A DNA stretch of 64,000 bases from Collybiopsis luxurians FD-317 M1 (GCA_000827265.1 KN834759.1:539666-603665), one strand, 5' to 3'; shown: positions 44,601 through 57,136, numbered from the stretch's first letter. The notes: generated by a model not told the origin, from the sequence alone. Program-made: numbers and translations.

Positions 44601-47086
44601 ACCCACGAAACGCACCGAATTAGCCGAGGCCGTGATAACAATCTGCAGCGCAGCGTACCATATCGTATCGAAACTTTCAATGTTCCCTTCTGGGTTTTCT
44701 GCTTCCTACAAGTGTGGACCCAATGTAGAAGTGCAAAGAGGGCGAAGAAAGAGGGACAAAGGTAGAATGAGATGAAGATGAAAGTTAGTCATATGAAAAC
44801 CCCGAGATACCTCACTCATAACATAACATACCTGACAAATCTGCCCGACAGGACATATATACCCTTTTGGCGTCGAACCAGATGATGAATTATCCGCGAG
44901 AAGGAATGGTTCGACAGCGAGGGTTGTATCTATTAAACATTACAGTACAGGGAGGAGGGACAGGGAGGAGGGAGGACAGAACAAAAGGACGTCAGTCGCT
45001 TCAGCGAAACTCGCATGAGTACTCACTATTAATATAACCTCCACAGAACTGCGAACTAAGCTGCTGAATTTCTTCTCCATCAAGCGGGAGGAGAAAACAT
45101 GTGCGCTTTAAAGATCCTTTAAACGATTGGATACCAATGACACTACACAGAAACCAATCAGCCTCTCTCATTCACATCAAAGGAGAAGGAAAAGAAACGA
45201 AGACTCAAATTAAGAAAATAAAGCCCAAATCGAAAGAACACACTCACGAAAACAAAATCATCGCAAACACCACAAACAGCGCCACATTCGCCAACAACGG
45301 TCTCGCCGTCTTGAGCGAATGCATAATCGTCGTCGTCCCACTGGTAATCGTCAACAACCTCGCCGTTCGAATCACACTCAACGCCCGAAAGAAACCGATA
45401 TGCACTTGCTTCCCACTCCCATTCGTCCCATTACCATCCTCCAACCCAAGCTCAGCTAGCAAAAAACTAACCCAGAACCCAATGATCGCAACCAAATCGA
45501 TCCGTCCCCAGCTCTGCCGGAGGTACGGCACGCTCCGGGCTGTTTTGGAATGGAATTGGGCGATTGACAACTTGAAAGGCAGTGAGAGGGTTTCGTTGGG
45601 GTCTTTACGGTCAGATTGGAATATCCCAAAACCTCCACCGGATGCGGGAGCAGACGAGGCGGAAGTAGAGTTGGGGTTAAGCGGGTGGAAAGGGTAGGAA
45701 AAGAACGAAGCAGTCGATGGATTGCGGCCTGAACGAGGCGCCGTAGCTGATGAAGTAAAGTTGTCATTGGCATGTTGCTGTATTCGCTTTTCGGTCACAG
45801 CTTCAGCATTGGAGATCGAATCCTGGCTGTCAGCCCCGCCGCCCATTCCCGAATTGGACAATGGTAACGCAAAGGGTCTTTGGAGATTTCGATTGAATCG
45901 GTCGAAGCGTTCGGTGATGGAGATTCCTCTGTCGAGGGGGGCACCGCCGCTGGAGGATAGAGTAAGACGGCGAGGGTAGGCGTTGTTGCTGTTGGCCACA
46001 GCGGATAACGATCGATTTGTTGGCGTTGTGATCGGAGAACTGGTGAATGGGTTCAACGAGGCAAAGAAAGCGGAGATGGGAATTTCGGGGTCAAAGAGGA
46101 AGCCAGAGACGCAGATCCGTGCGAATGCTTCCAAGCTAGAGAAAGAAATGTGAGTTGCGAGGGAGGAAGAAACAAGTAGTTGCCACGTACGTGAATAGCA
46201 CGAATAGCACGAACAGAGCATAGTCTTCCCAAGTGTGAAAGTAACCGATTGAAGGTGAAGGGAGGGTATCACCGACCTCAGCATCATCTGGGAGAGTGAG
46301 GCTATGTGACGCCTGGATTGTGAGGACGACGGCGTTGAGAATGATGAGGATGAGAATGGTTGGTTCGGTCCAAGGGTACACAAGCCATTTGTACAACCAT
46401 AATCGTAATTTGTTTCTGGGACCGAGAAAACCTAGTGTACGACCTCGGATGGGTAATCTCTGACTGAGATCAGGCAGAGGCTCATCTTCAGCAGTGCCTA
46501 CACCCTCGTCATCGTCGGGTAACCTGATGCCAACGTGATTTTCCAAGCCATTATTACCGAGATTGACGACCCTCAAAGACGCTCGACGGAGGTTCTTTGA
46601 GACGGTCATTATGGCGGTCCCGGTCTTTTTGAGGGGTGAAGGTGCAGTACTGTATCGAATGGTACGACGTCTTGTCGCAGAGCCAGACCCAGCTGACCTT
46701 TCCACGTCGCCTGCGGAAGTCAGCTTTGCCTCGTCGTCTTCTATATTAGCATCCATGTTGGCGTCCAACAATGAAGCAGTCGATGGGCCTCGTGGATGAT
46801 GAGCGCTTGAATAATAGCTGATAGTATAGTCCTCGTCGTCAGGCTGAGGGTCGTAGCGAGTAAAAGAGGTTGAATTTCGATTAGAATTAAAAGGATCGTC
46901 GATGAATGCACCGGGCTGAATGTTGTCAAGTTGTAATGGATCCTGTCCAGCGTCTACTGCGCCCCAGCTCGTCCTCCTCCTGCTGAATGAAGGAGAAGGT
47001 GGTGCCGACGACGACCCCGTTAAATCAATAGCTGAAGACGACGAACTCCTTTGCAGATACACGTCCTGCTGCCCGTCCATAGACAA
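38681..47086 (-). CDS. CCH1: Voltage-gated calcium channel alpha-1 subunit, Cch1-type
   Basis: Plasma-membrane Ca2+ channel pore subunit, which in fungi works with Mid1 in calcium influx during stress. About twenty short introns divide some 2000 codons. After a Ser-rich cytosolic N-terminus (start [11 protein letters not shown]), four six-helix repeats follow. Domain I runs from [19 protein letters not shown] to the pore [16 protein letters not shown] from [16 protein letters not shown] to [17 protein letters not shown] from [15 protein letters not shown] through [20 protein letters not shown] (S4) to [12 protein letters not shown]; and IV has the pore exon EGWNQYMHD. The selectivity positions therefore read N, E, E, E. 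An EF-hand-like region ([17 protein letters not shown]) and a Ser/Pro-rich tail ending GGRGRSS complete it. Start chosen at the ATG at 47086; no lesion found. Confidence 0.9.
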
Positions 47087-48387
47087 TGTACTCGCCGAAG
47101 TGTCGCCACGGTGAAAGGAAAAAGTGGTCGTGGGAATTTTGATTCCGTATCAGGAAATCATTCCAGGTCTTCGGCATGACTGAGTGTAGCCCAAAGAAAA
47201 TTCATTCAGCAAGGTAATGAGCCAGATTACAGCGAAAATAGCTGGAAAAAAAGTCCTTTGTCTTCGGGTACTATAAGACGGCTAACCTCCTTTTTCCATC
47301 TAACCTACGGTAATATTTGCACTGGCCGTCTGAGTTTCATGAATTGTACGCGAACACTAAGATATGAAATTAGCTTCCAGGTGCATCGCTCCCTCAATAT
47401 CTCCGTACTACCTATATAGACTCTTAGCCGCTCAATTCACTGTAGTTCAGTCATCCTCGACCGAAGCACCCCACGCTCCCCAGATGAGTGTTCACGATCT
47501 CGTGAGCTGCTGACAACGTCGACAGCTCCCTCCTACTCCTCCTTCGATCCTATGCCCCAAAATCACCCATCACAGCGCGTCCAGACCGTGGGTGTCCCTA
47601 AACCCACGACGGGATGCACTGGAGTCACGGTGGTATCATCAGCTACCACTGGAGCCACATACAGTATATGCTATATATAAGATCCCACCATCGAACCATC
47701 TCCAATGGGGATATATATGTGAATTAAGCTGATACGGTAACGACCCACATCTATTCCTCCAAGCGCCTCATCAGCGATACACTCACCGCCTTTCTGCTGC
47801 CATCAATTCGCTAAAATACTATTCCCATATACATTCGAGCGTTCTCTGTGTCAAGGAACGATTGTCCTGGCTTTTCGGAGAACAATAGGTGCATATATGC
47901 ATTCCTTTCTTTACAAGCGGCACAGGGCGGCGTGTATGACTCGTGTTACACAACTGTACATCAAGCGGTATCCTTACTTGTTGATCACCTTTTAACGCTC
48001 ACATCCTGTGACCCAAGCGCGCAGTGCGCACCATCAAACATATCAGTACATATCATATCAAAAAAAAAATCGTTTCACGGGCGTCGATCCGACTATCGAC
48101 TCCACACATTATTTATGACACAGTGATCCGTACCTATTAGAATTTGGATTGTACACATATATAAGAAGGGTCAACTCATCATCAACTCTGACGCATGTTT
48201 TCCACCTAGGCGTGTACGTATAATTCATACGTCCTAACGACCACCGCCATCTTTCTGTTGCTGGTGCTCAGACCTAGGAACCGTATCATAACTCCAACAC
48301 CCAGATATTTTCTGGCTAGGACCGCTTTTGGAGGAAGAGAGAGAGGAACGGAAGGATAATCAACACAACGTCGTTGAATCTGCATGA
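47087..48387. other. Divergent intergenic region
   Basis: Shared upstream region of the channel gene (-) and the DUF6533 gene (+). No coding pattern was found. It includes A/T-rich TATATAA motifs at 47670-47720 and a run of nine or more A at 48060-48068. Confidence 0.45.
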
Positions 48388-50479
48388 ATGTCTTTCGACA
48401 ATGAATCACTGACAACAGTGATTGTACACCTCCAGGCGTCGCGGTATATCACAGGTCAGTATCCCCTTCTTCACATTTAGCTTCTCACTTTATCGCTCGT
48501 GGTTCTCTCAGCCGCAGGAGTCTCAGTACGTTTTTCCACTCCCATTTTCTCCCTCCATCCGTCCCGTCTAATGTGTCCGTTCGAACCTTTTCTGTAGATT
48601 CTTCTCTACGACCACTTCCTCACCTTCTCAGAAGAAGTCGAGCTCATATGGCGCGCAAATTCTCGAATCCCCAAAATCCTATTCCTCTTTATTCGATATA
48701 TCGTCCCTATCGGGGTAATTTTACATTCACATCGTATGTACACTCTTTTCCTTCTTTGCGTCTAAGAATATTCGTTGCTCTAACTAACAGCGGCACTATC
48801 TCTCCAGAACTAAGTGGAATCGCAAACACGGACGTAACAGATGCTGTGAGCTTCAGTATATTCTTTGCTTCATGTCTGCCAGCCCAAATAAGAAGCTAAC
48901 GGCCGCCGGGGCATCGTTTCTCTTCTCCCCTAGTAGTAAGTATCTAACCGCACCTCCGTGGAATGTCTACTGCATAGAATGAGTAATACTAACAGCCCCC
49001 TCCCCCCCTTCCTTCTTCCTGCATCTTTTTCTCTAGCTGTAAAGTCGTATTCAACCTTGTAGTAAGTCCACCCCAATCTATCTCCGACTCAACTCTAGAA
49101 ACATGTTTCTGATTCAATATACCCTGGGTCACAGTTAATGCTTGGTGTTTTGTCAATCGGCATGGGCAATTGTACGTGTAAACACTGCTCCATGTGCTGG
49201 ATGCCTTGGATTCTCCGCCTTCAAGCTACCTTACTGACTAACTGAAACTCGTTTCCCTTTCCGCCCCTATCCCCGAATGTTATCGGTATTACTCTGCCGT
49301 GCTCTGCCGCTGTCAACGCGTACTCGGCATCCTATGCGTGTACATATGGACTCGGACTCTCAGTTCTCGTTATGCTACACGTATGGAACCTCTGGGAACG
49401 CAGACAAAATCTCATCTTTGGTTCCCTCATCCTCTTCGCCATTACCCAAATCGCAAACCTTACCTGCGGAGTTATCACTGTAATCAATGTCATTCGTAAG
49501 TCCATCCCGACCTTTTCCATCTTGTCATACACATTGACTTCCACTTTCCGTTGAATTGCTCTCATTGAACAGCTATCGTCTCATTCAGCCCGATTCTTAA
49601 ATCCTGTACACTGGCAAGGAAGACTTCTCTCGTTTATATATGGGCTCCGGGCGTGAGTATTGTCGTATACATTTGTGGGTTACTTGACAAGCCTCTCCGA
49701 GCTCAAGTCAAAGGCTGTCGGAACCAAATATTTCCCTGACATATTTTGACATTTTCTGACATACTTTTAAATTTCTATACATCCATTATAGCTTCTATTC
49801 GAACTAGCCATGTTCTCAGCGGTCTTTTGGAACGCCGCTTCACGGCCACGAACTATACAAACTGAATTTTCAAAAGTCCTTCACCGCGATGGGATAGCAT
49901 ATTTTGCGGTAAGCGTTTTGGCATCGGCGGACATTTCTTCCACCAGATTTTAACTTACATAACTATGTTTTTTGGTTCTAGATCCTCCTCAGTAAGTATC
50001 TTAAACCTCATCCGTACTAATTGGTTCCAGCTCAAATATCTCCATTTACTTACCCTCTACAGCCCTTCGCATAGTAAACCTAGTCTTAGCAATCTTCGCC
50101 CCAGTACGTTTCATCGACTACCTTTTGTACTCGCGTACACTCGTCGCATACATGCTTACCCTCACCATTGCCTTATCTAGCTTTCATTGATCTTCCTGGC
50201 CGTTTTGTACGTCCATTATTCATCTTCCATCCCTGCCATCCCCATCCATCCATCCAGCTCTCAACCCCACAACCCAATCCAGTCACAACCCTACCCACCT
50301 TTTCTTCGTTCGGTCGTGTCCTCACTGTTTGTCTCTTATCTAGCTTCGTCTGGTGTAGCACAACCGTTACCGTCTCAAGACTCGTTCTGCAGTTGAGGAG
50401 GGTATCTGTCGAAAAAGCACGGAAGAGAGAGTCGGATGTCAGTGGATTGGAACTGAAATATGTAGGAGATTGGGATTAA
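48388..50479 (+). CDS. DUF6533-type seven-helix membrane protein
   Basis: Basidiomycete multi-helix membrane protein of the DUF6533 family; these resemble receptors in topology, but their ligands are unknown. The start MSFDNESLTTVIVHLQASRY is followed by a 14-nt exon (48512-48525) and then the diagnostic LLYDHFLTFSEEVELIWRA with ILFLFIRYIVPIGVIL. Later exons give CKVVFNLLMLGVLSIGMGNF, LVMLHVWNLWERRQNLIFGS, AITQIANLTCGVITVI, LLFELAMFSAVFWNAA and ILLTLRIVNLVLAIFAP, the last pair joined through a 10-nt exon. The end is TVTVSRLVLQLRRVSVEKA and YVGDWD. About ten exons; the one between the first two helices and CKVVFNL (48740-49040) I could not place with certainty. One intron is about 185 nt long. 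Confidence 0.8.
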
Positions 50480-51078
50480 TTTTAGGAATTTGGAATATCG
50501 GGATGCATCGGTGAAAAAGTATCTAGAAGGAGTTTCGGAGTCGATGTACGAGTATCTGTTTCGGGCAAGGGATACGGTTCTGTATGTATGATTGCAATGT
50601 ATTGATGCTAGGATCTGGGGCTGCCATGGCGGCAAGGCAGGCTCGCGCCGACGGATAGAAAAAGATAGGTAGCCCTCTTCATGCGAGGAATGCAACTTTA
50701 GCAACGCGAATTTCGCGTTCAGTTCACAAATGATCGTCTGGGGCAACTTTTGGTACGTTCAAATCGACCATGAAGATGAAATGGCGCAGATCTTCGTGGC
50801 GGAAAGGTGACGGCCTAACTGGAAAAGATTGCCGCCGGAACGTCAGCCTGACGGCAATCAAGAACGCTCCTATATTCCTGCGAAGTAGCCAAGGTACACC
50901 AAGGTGTTAACTTAACGTTATACATAAATACAGCGTACTACTCAACAAAAGGCTACCCTCACTTGACGCATTGCTGTACCTAACTTGGGTAAGTACTCTC
51001 CGAACTTTTAAGAAATTGCAGGAAATACCAGAGTTCATCCCAAGTTGAACACTCTTAGCATCCTACTCAGACAATGAA
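50480..51078. other. Convergent intergenic region
   Basis: 3' ends of the DUF6533 gene (+) and the micro-exon gene (-) face each other here. No coding pattern, RNA gene or clear repeat was seen. Confidence 0.45.
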
Positions 51079-52833
51079 TCACGTCGAAGAGTAGTCCGGG
51101 GGAAGCTCAATGACTTCCTTGCTGTCAGAGCTTCGATCTTGAGTCACGGGAAGATTTCTGAATCCACTATCCTGGTGTTTAAATTGCCAGACCCTACGAT
51201 TGTTTTGCCATATGTCTGGCTCAGAACTCTCAAGGGAGTCACCATTGTAGAGTCCTACGTCCCTATTAATTGAGGTTCTGAAGACGGAAGGAGTCCGTTG
51301 GTCACGACGGACATGGTATGAAGGTGTCAACAAGTTGTCGTTTTCTTGAGCTTGAGTTTCCGGGGTGTTGCTACTATCTACCAGGGTCTTAGGTTCGTCC
51401 CCCGAATGAGATATGGACTCTGCAACTCCGAAAGATGAGACAGATCTATTCCTGTGTCCCTCGCTCTCATTAATTGCGCCACTTATCGGTCTGGCCGACA
51501 CTGCACGTCGAGTACGGTAGCGAAGGCACAGCACGATAGCTCCAATAATGAAAAGCAGCCCTACGCCACCCACAACTCCACCGATGGTTATAATGCTGTG
51601 GTTCGCACTGCTCGCCTTCGACCTAGCCGGTGTGGGCGAAGCAGTGGTTGAAGTGGTTAAAGTGGAACTTCTACGCGATCAGTATGCGTCTGAAAAAGAA
51701 ATGGGTAAAATTAGCTGACAGTACAGAGCTTCCCAGACTCGTTGGTCGGCTACTATGTATGCAATAAATGAGGGATGGAAAAAGAAGTAACTACGCATGA
51801 CTGACTTTGTAGAGGTTCCTATACTAGTCGGTTGGCTGCTACCACTTTGAACAAGTCAGGCATTGGACGCGGAATGGCTGTAAATGACTAACAAGATAGA
51901 AGTTCCTATGCTGGTTAATTTGCTGCTACCCAATTAGCCGTCGCTTGTGAAAAAGATATAACTATCAATGACATACAGCACAGAGCTGCCTGTACTCATC
52001 GGCCGGCTACTACACGATGAATCGAAAATTCAGAATCACATGGGTGTAAATAACTGACGATATAGAGCTTCCTATTATCGTTGACTGGCTGGCGTCAGCG
52101 AATGAGCTTCTGAATATCCATATCTTAATAAAGGAGTGAGGAACTCACGAGGAGGGGGAAGTTGTACTAAGCGAAATGTAAGTACATATCTTGCTACATT
52201 GTAAACTGATTTACTTACACAGAATTGGGATTAGAGTTAGTTCCAAACACAGTCGTATCAGGATTAGGCTGAGAGGGAGTTGTGGTGGTCAAAGTCGGCG
52301 CAGAGGTCGATGAGATCCTGAGCAAGAAGTGTAAGCTCTCAACTTCGGATTTTTTCGAAGGTCAACTAACGATGAGACCGCATTGGTTTGTATCGGTGCA
52401 AGAGGCAATGTTTTGAATGGCGATGTATCTCCTGCAAGAGGTCCGACTAGTAGTATTGCAACATCGGTACCCCTGGTAAAATATTTCATGAATACCATGC
52501 GTTCTTTTATGCTAGCTCATACGCTCACGTCAAAGCAGTCGGAACAACCATAGAATAAATACTTTCTCCCACCAAAGAGGGAAAAACAGTTACAGTGCCG
52601 CCGCTACCGGCCTCGAATATCATTTCAGCAGGATGTAAAAGCTCTGGCAGGAAACGTTCAAATGGAAAAATTGTAGTCTGTCCAGGAGTAAGAGTTCCGG
52701 TAAGCTTCAGCTCCACTGTCACAAGGTGGACTGCAAGCACCCTTAAACATAGCGTTAACAACAGGCAATGAGCAAGAGAGGTCGAAGCAATTTGTAGAAG
52801 AGCAACCTACCAGCTCAACAGACAAAGTATCAT
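51079..52833 (-). CDS. Single-pass membrane protein with Ser/Thr stalk encoded by micro-exons
   Basis: Eleven exons give 409 residues: 52811-52833, 52529-52741, 52371-52472, 52219-52317, 52159-52176, 52059-52109, 51977-52009, 51893-51925, 51806-51838, 51720-51752 and 51079-51670; the total of 1230 nt is exactly in frame. A short signal peptide (ILCLLSWVLAVHLVTVEL) precedes an extracellular domain of about 130 residues. A Ser/Thr-rich stalk follows, including four 11-residue units of the type S-x-P-T-S-x-G-S-S-x-x. One helix (IITIGGVVGGVGLLFIIGAI) and RYRTRR as stop-transfer signal come next, then a 160-residue cytosolic tail ending in LPPDYSST. The layout matches fungal Mid2/Skg6-like or wall-sensor proteins, although no family domain is proven. 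Each 33-nt exon has the same phase. Confidence 0.85.
51720..52109 (-). repeat. Tandem exon-plus-intron array (four 33-nt micro-exons)
   Basis: Exons 51977-52009, 51893-51925, 51806-51838 and 51720-51752 are each 33 nt, split codons identically (one base first, two bases last) and encode SRPMSTGSSVL, SKLTSIGTSIF, SQPTSIGTSTN and SRPTSLGSSVL. Introns are 49-54 nt. The preceding 51-nt exon (52059-52109) ends in a related SQSTIIGSSIS. The repeat unit is thus exon plus intron, about 84-87 nt. Confidence 0.85.
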
Positions 52834-53937
52834 ATCAAGGAGGATCAAAGAGAGAAAGCGGAGAACGGACTCGAAAACTCAGAGGGTGACTCCTCACCCT
52901 TTTGGTGCTTGCAAGTGTGATGATCAGTGACGGGAGTATTCTGTACCTAGATTTTCCGATATCGATAAATTACAACTGCCAAGGCGACTCGGGGTATGAG
53001 AGATAGATGGATTCACATATTTTTATCTAACTTTCCACATCTTGTTCAATCAGACCCTCTTACCGCACATTTTGGACTTGCCTCGAAAATAGCCATAAAA
53101 CCTTCGTCTCGGATCGAGTTATTGGCTCAGCCGAAGAGAAATCTTATATAGCTTTCTCAGCTGTACCCAGATATACGGAGTGTGTGAACCAAGTAGTGTC
53201 AAGGCGCTGTGGATGTTTCCATCAACACCGATCAACAACGAAGGCAACTATGATGAAGCCTCTTCGTAAAGCGTTAGGAGCTACTTATTCGAGGAGCCGT
53301 TTTAGTTCTTTTCAATTGATCTTGAGTCCAGCTATTCGTGACACACGCGGCGGTCATAACGAAAACATTCAAGTCCTTATCGCTTCAGCAGGTGCATCGA
53401 CATCGGTACTGCAGAGTGTGTGATGGTTTAATCACCCGAAAAAAAGGTATTTAAAGTGAATCCGTACCTGGAGCTACCCAAAATTTCAGCAACAGTTATA
53501 GATGTGATCAATGTTGTTCCTGTTACGAATGTTGCCGGTGGAGACAACACCCAACAGCACAGGCCATGTTATTTGTGCGACAGCCAAAGATATAGCGGGG
53601 GGAAATGAGGTAGCGGGATGAGAGAGTGAAGAGGAGTATGATGGAGGCTGGATGGAGGTAGTAAGTACTAGTAGTCATCCAAGATGAATCGGGGTGATGG
53701 CAGAGCAACGTTTGGTTGAGGATGAATGAAGACAGAGAAGTAAGACACCAGGATATAATCGTCCGACGGCCCAACTTGCAATTGCCATTATATGCGGGGA
53801 TTTACTAGAGAGCTCCAGTGGCGAGAGGGAAGGAGGCGCCGAAGAAAGTTCACAGCGTCTAATTTTCTCTTATCTAATATCTTATCTCCCATCTCCAGAA
53901 ATCTACTCTAGTAGCAGGTACCACTTCTACGGATTCT
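52834..53937. other. Intergenic region with possible coding remnant
   Basis: 53410-53550 on the minus strand reads TFVTGTTLITSITVAEILGS in one frame, a Ser/Thr-rich secreted-protein-like stretch, but it has no start codon or joining exon. It might be a relic of a gene like the neighbouring single-pass protein. Nothing else was recognised. Confidence 0.35.
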
Positions 53938-54725
53938 TTGGGGAAACTATCAATCATTCGAACTCGAACCTTTCAGCATGTAAAATATCTCCTTCACAAA
54001 CTGAAAATCTTCTTTCTTAACGCGCTCCAATTGCTTCCGCTCCGACAGCTTCCAAAGTCTCTTCAGCAACCACGACTCATCCTTGTCGTTTTCGCCCTCC
54101 GAGTCCTACTCGCCTTCACCTTGCCGTTCGCCTTTCCCTCTCCCTTAAAATTAGCAGAGAGTTGGGAACCGGAATCGCGCGAGCCAGAAGAATCTTCACC
54201 GTCAGACGAGGAGGAAGAAACAAGATCGTCGGGTCCAAACTCATCAAAGTGTTAGAATTCCCCGGATACTTCAAGTTGCAGTCATTTAGACGAAAAGCCT
54301 GCGGAATCAACTTGGCCATCTGTACCCTCTTCAGCTGCTGTAACTCTTGCCACCGACATGACCATGAAGGCCGGAAAGTGAAGGCGGGGTTCCATTCGAA
54401 CTTGTAAATCAAGGTTATAGAGGAAGTAAAGAAGATAGAGCATGAGGTTGCGGAGGCTCAACTGGAGGAGACATCGAGTGATAGTACTTCGAGGGTGAAG
54501 ACGTTCTCCGTTCGGGCCGAACATGGCATTCGAGATTCGACGTTTTCACAGACGATCATGGACGATGTGTGTATATCTAAGTGTGGTCCTAGGGAGTCAG
54601 TAGACCATGCAGGTAAGCTGAATGGAGATCTACAGAATCTCGCAACGCCCCAAAACAAGCTATTCAGTTTATGGTTAGCACTTTTGAGAGTACAGGTGCG
54701 TCGTTGCATAAACAGTCTAGTTTAG
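53938..54725 (+). CDS. Hypothetical protein, tentative two-part model
   Basis: First frame 53938-54255: a basic head, one hydrophobic segment (LILVVFALRVLLAFTLPFAF) and an acidic, Ser-rich end (EPEESSPSDEEEETRSSG). A second frame from about 54410 to 54725 has a charged, coiled-coil-like run VIEEVKKIEHEVAEAQLEET and then VKTFSVRAEHGIRDSTFSQ. An intron of about 150 nt between them would join one gene, but I could not choose acceptor and donor unambiguously. No family recognised. It is tail to tail with the epoxide hydrolase. It could also be two unrelated chance frames. Confidence 0.35.
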
Positions 54726-54756
54726 CTCTTTTCCCTATAACATTCCCCTCTCTACT

Positions 54757-56373
54757 CTATTCATATCCATTCTTGCCCGGAACAACACCAAATGCAGGGC
54801 CCCCCTTCCCAAACATCTTTCTCAGATCGCCGACCAACTCCCCAGGGCATTCGTGGGCTGCGAAATGCCCACCAGTTGAATGCTCCGATTGAAATACAAT
54901 ATTCCCGATGTTGTGATGGAACCTAGTGTTGTTCAGGTCCTTAGTACACTGGCTAGCTGCTCAAAGAAAGACCTACTTTCGCGGAGTATGGAAAAGTTCT
55001 TTTGGGAAATAAGACAAACCCAGAGGAATAGCAGGTTTCTGCGCTGGATCGGGTAAGAAGCTCCCATTCATATGGTTAATTTCATAGTAAATTCTGGTTG
55101 ACGCGGTGGGACCGGCGCGGGAAAAGTAGTAGATTGAAACCCAAGTTAAAACTGTCACATTGGACGGGAAACATTTAACTATTAGCTTCAATGCTTTGGT
55201 ACAAAGCAGGCTCGCTTCCATACCTTCATCATCTGTCCATGGATATGAATCGGTCCAATTGACAAGTTTTTCATAGATCCACGCCAGCAGTCCCACGGGG
55301 GAATCCGTCAAAGAGTACCCCAATGTTTGAGGCTGGGTATTTTGTTCGAAGAAGTACCCATTCCCTTCTTTCAGAAACCAAGCTGTTCGTTTAAGCCCTG
55401 CTTTTTCGGCTTCAGTATAAGGAGTGATTAAATGCTGGATGTACAGAAACGGATTGAAGCGAAATTGTAGTGGGGAGCCGCTGGTTAGTACGGGAAATTA
55501 TCAGACAGATCGTCGATCCAACAAAGAAAGGACGGACGCGGGGGAATTCGTATGCCAGGCTTTATCATGAGCTCCGCCATATAGTCTCGCTATGAGGCGT
55601 GTTATCTGCCGTTTCCGTATGAATATTCGATCTCATTAAATGAATGGATAAACTAACCACATATCCCCAGTCCCCCCCTTGCGTGACTAAATTAGCAGGA
55701 GAACGCAGCGTCAGAATTACTGTGGCACTATACAGGGGATTACCCACCGTATTCGCGATATCCGAGGGCAAGCATTAACTTGTGGCCGACCTAACCGACA
55801 ATGATTAAACTGAAGATCTCGTGGAGGGTGCAGGAACTACCTCTGCGTACTGCTCAGCCGCAAATCTTGGTTTATGGGCACCCTCCGAAAAACCGAATCC
55901 AGGCAGGCTGAATGCTACGACATGAAAACTAGGGAATTCAGACGAAGACTGGATCAGAAGAGGTAGGATCTTTCGGACTTCGATAAAACTTCCAGGCCCT
56001 GGTAAGAGCGTCAAAATAGAATCCGTGTTGAAAGATAAAAAGCCCTACATCCATGAACAAAAAGTAGAGGAACGGCATTCACGACTTCACTCTTCTTATG
56101 AACATAATGAATGTTTAGCGTCCCGAAACCATCTACTTCAATGTCCGTAGTATATTGTGGCAGCTCTTCATTCAATTTCGCTTCTTCCGCCCTCCAATCG
56201 TATCCATCTTTCCAACGAGCTACCAGTCGTTCTATATCTGCTAGCGGGACACCATAATTCCACTTCGCCCCTTCCAACTCATCTGGAAACTCGACCAGGG
56301 CCAGCTTTTGACGAAGAATGTCGAGCTTGGAGTCCGGAATAGAGATTTTGAAAGGTTTGAAACCGGAAGACAT
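54757..56373 (-). CDS. Epoxide hydrolase (alpha/beta hydrolase with EHN domain)
   Basis: Converts epoxides to vicinal diols through a covalent Asp-ester intermediate; typical of microsomal-type fungal epoxide hydrolases. Start at [16 protein letters not shown] (56373), after which the N-terminal EHN domain spans about 1-110 ([35 protein letters not shown]). The first intron (55999-56048) splits the oxyanion motif HGWPGSF. Further junctions restore [20 protein letters not shown], then [20 protein letters not shown] with the nucleophilic Asp. The cap/core region has [20 protein letters not shown]. Near the C-terminus, [14 protein letters not shown] supplies the catalytic His, and the end is [14 protein letters not shown]. 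An open frame extends upstream to 56427, but the inner ATG fits the family. All key residues are present. Confidence 0.9.
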
Positions 56374-57136
56374 TGCAGCGGGGTGAAAAGGAGAAAATTG
56401 GTTCGATAAACTTAAATACACCTGCAAGTACGAACACCTTACGTGCGAGTGACGGAACCACGGTCAAAATACAGTTTACTCTTAAGTGGCTGACGCATTT
56501 CAGTTTACATGTAAATGAAGAGAAACGGATTCAGATTGCCGGGAGCCAATCGTTTCTTTCCCGCCCCCATTGAAAGTGAAAATTTGACCTAGTTTTACTG
56601 TCAAAGCAAGTGGCGATGTGTACATAAGGGGCAAGAAGAAATTCGAAGCACGCATGCAAGTACTGTAATGAGTCCATCGGTATCTCTGTACTTTGTATTC
56701 TAACCAATTGTAAATGTTATCCCTTTGCAGTACTAGTTCCACCAAGCCAGTAAGGCTCACTTGTTTAAAAATCAATGGAGATACGTAGGTTCGCAAAATA
56801 AGGCCCGATGGGCCAAGAGATCTTAGTCAATGGACCTAGTCTCCTGTAAGCAGCCTGACGATATACACTGACGATCGATGATGTGTGTATATTCATTGGA
56901 CCAATGTGACTCGGAGTGCATCTTGCGTTTCGTTATTTACAAGACCGAATCGATCTCAGGAGAGAGGGAGTATGAGTAACGCATATGTACGCCGTACGCA
57001 GGAGAGCATTGAGTAAGATACAACGATCATTTCTAGGTTGCAGGGATATATACAGACGTTTTGGATACCAAAACGAAAATAATTTGACAATGGATGGCTA
57101 GCAACATAAATGATACAAACAATTGTATGAGGTAGT
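56374..57136. other. FunK1-array 3' flank, type A
   Basis: 56690-57130 is related to 63430-63848 (shared blocks such as GCAGTACTAGTT/AGTAGTACTAGTT, CAAAATAAGG and TATACAGACGTT/ATACAGACATT). It is the common downstream flank of FunK1 copies 1 and 4. No gene was recognised. Confidence 0.5.
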
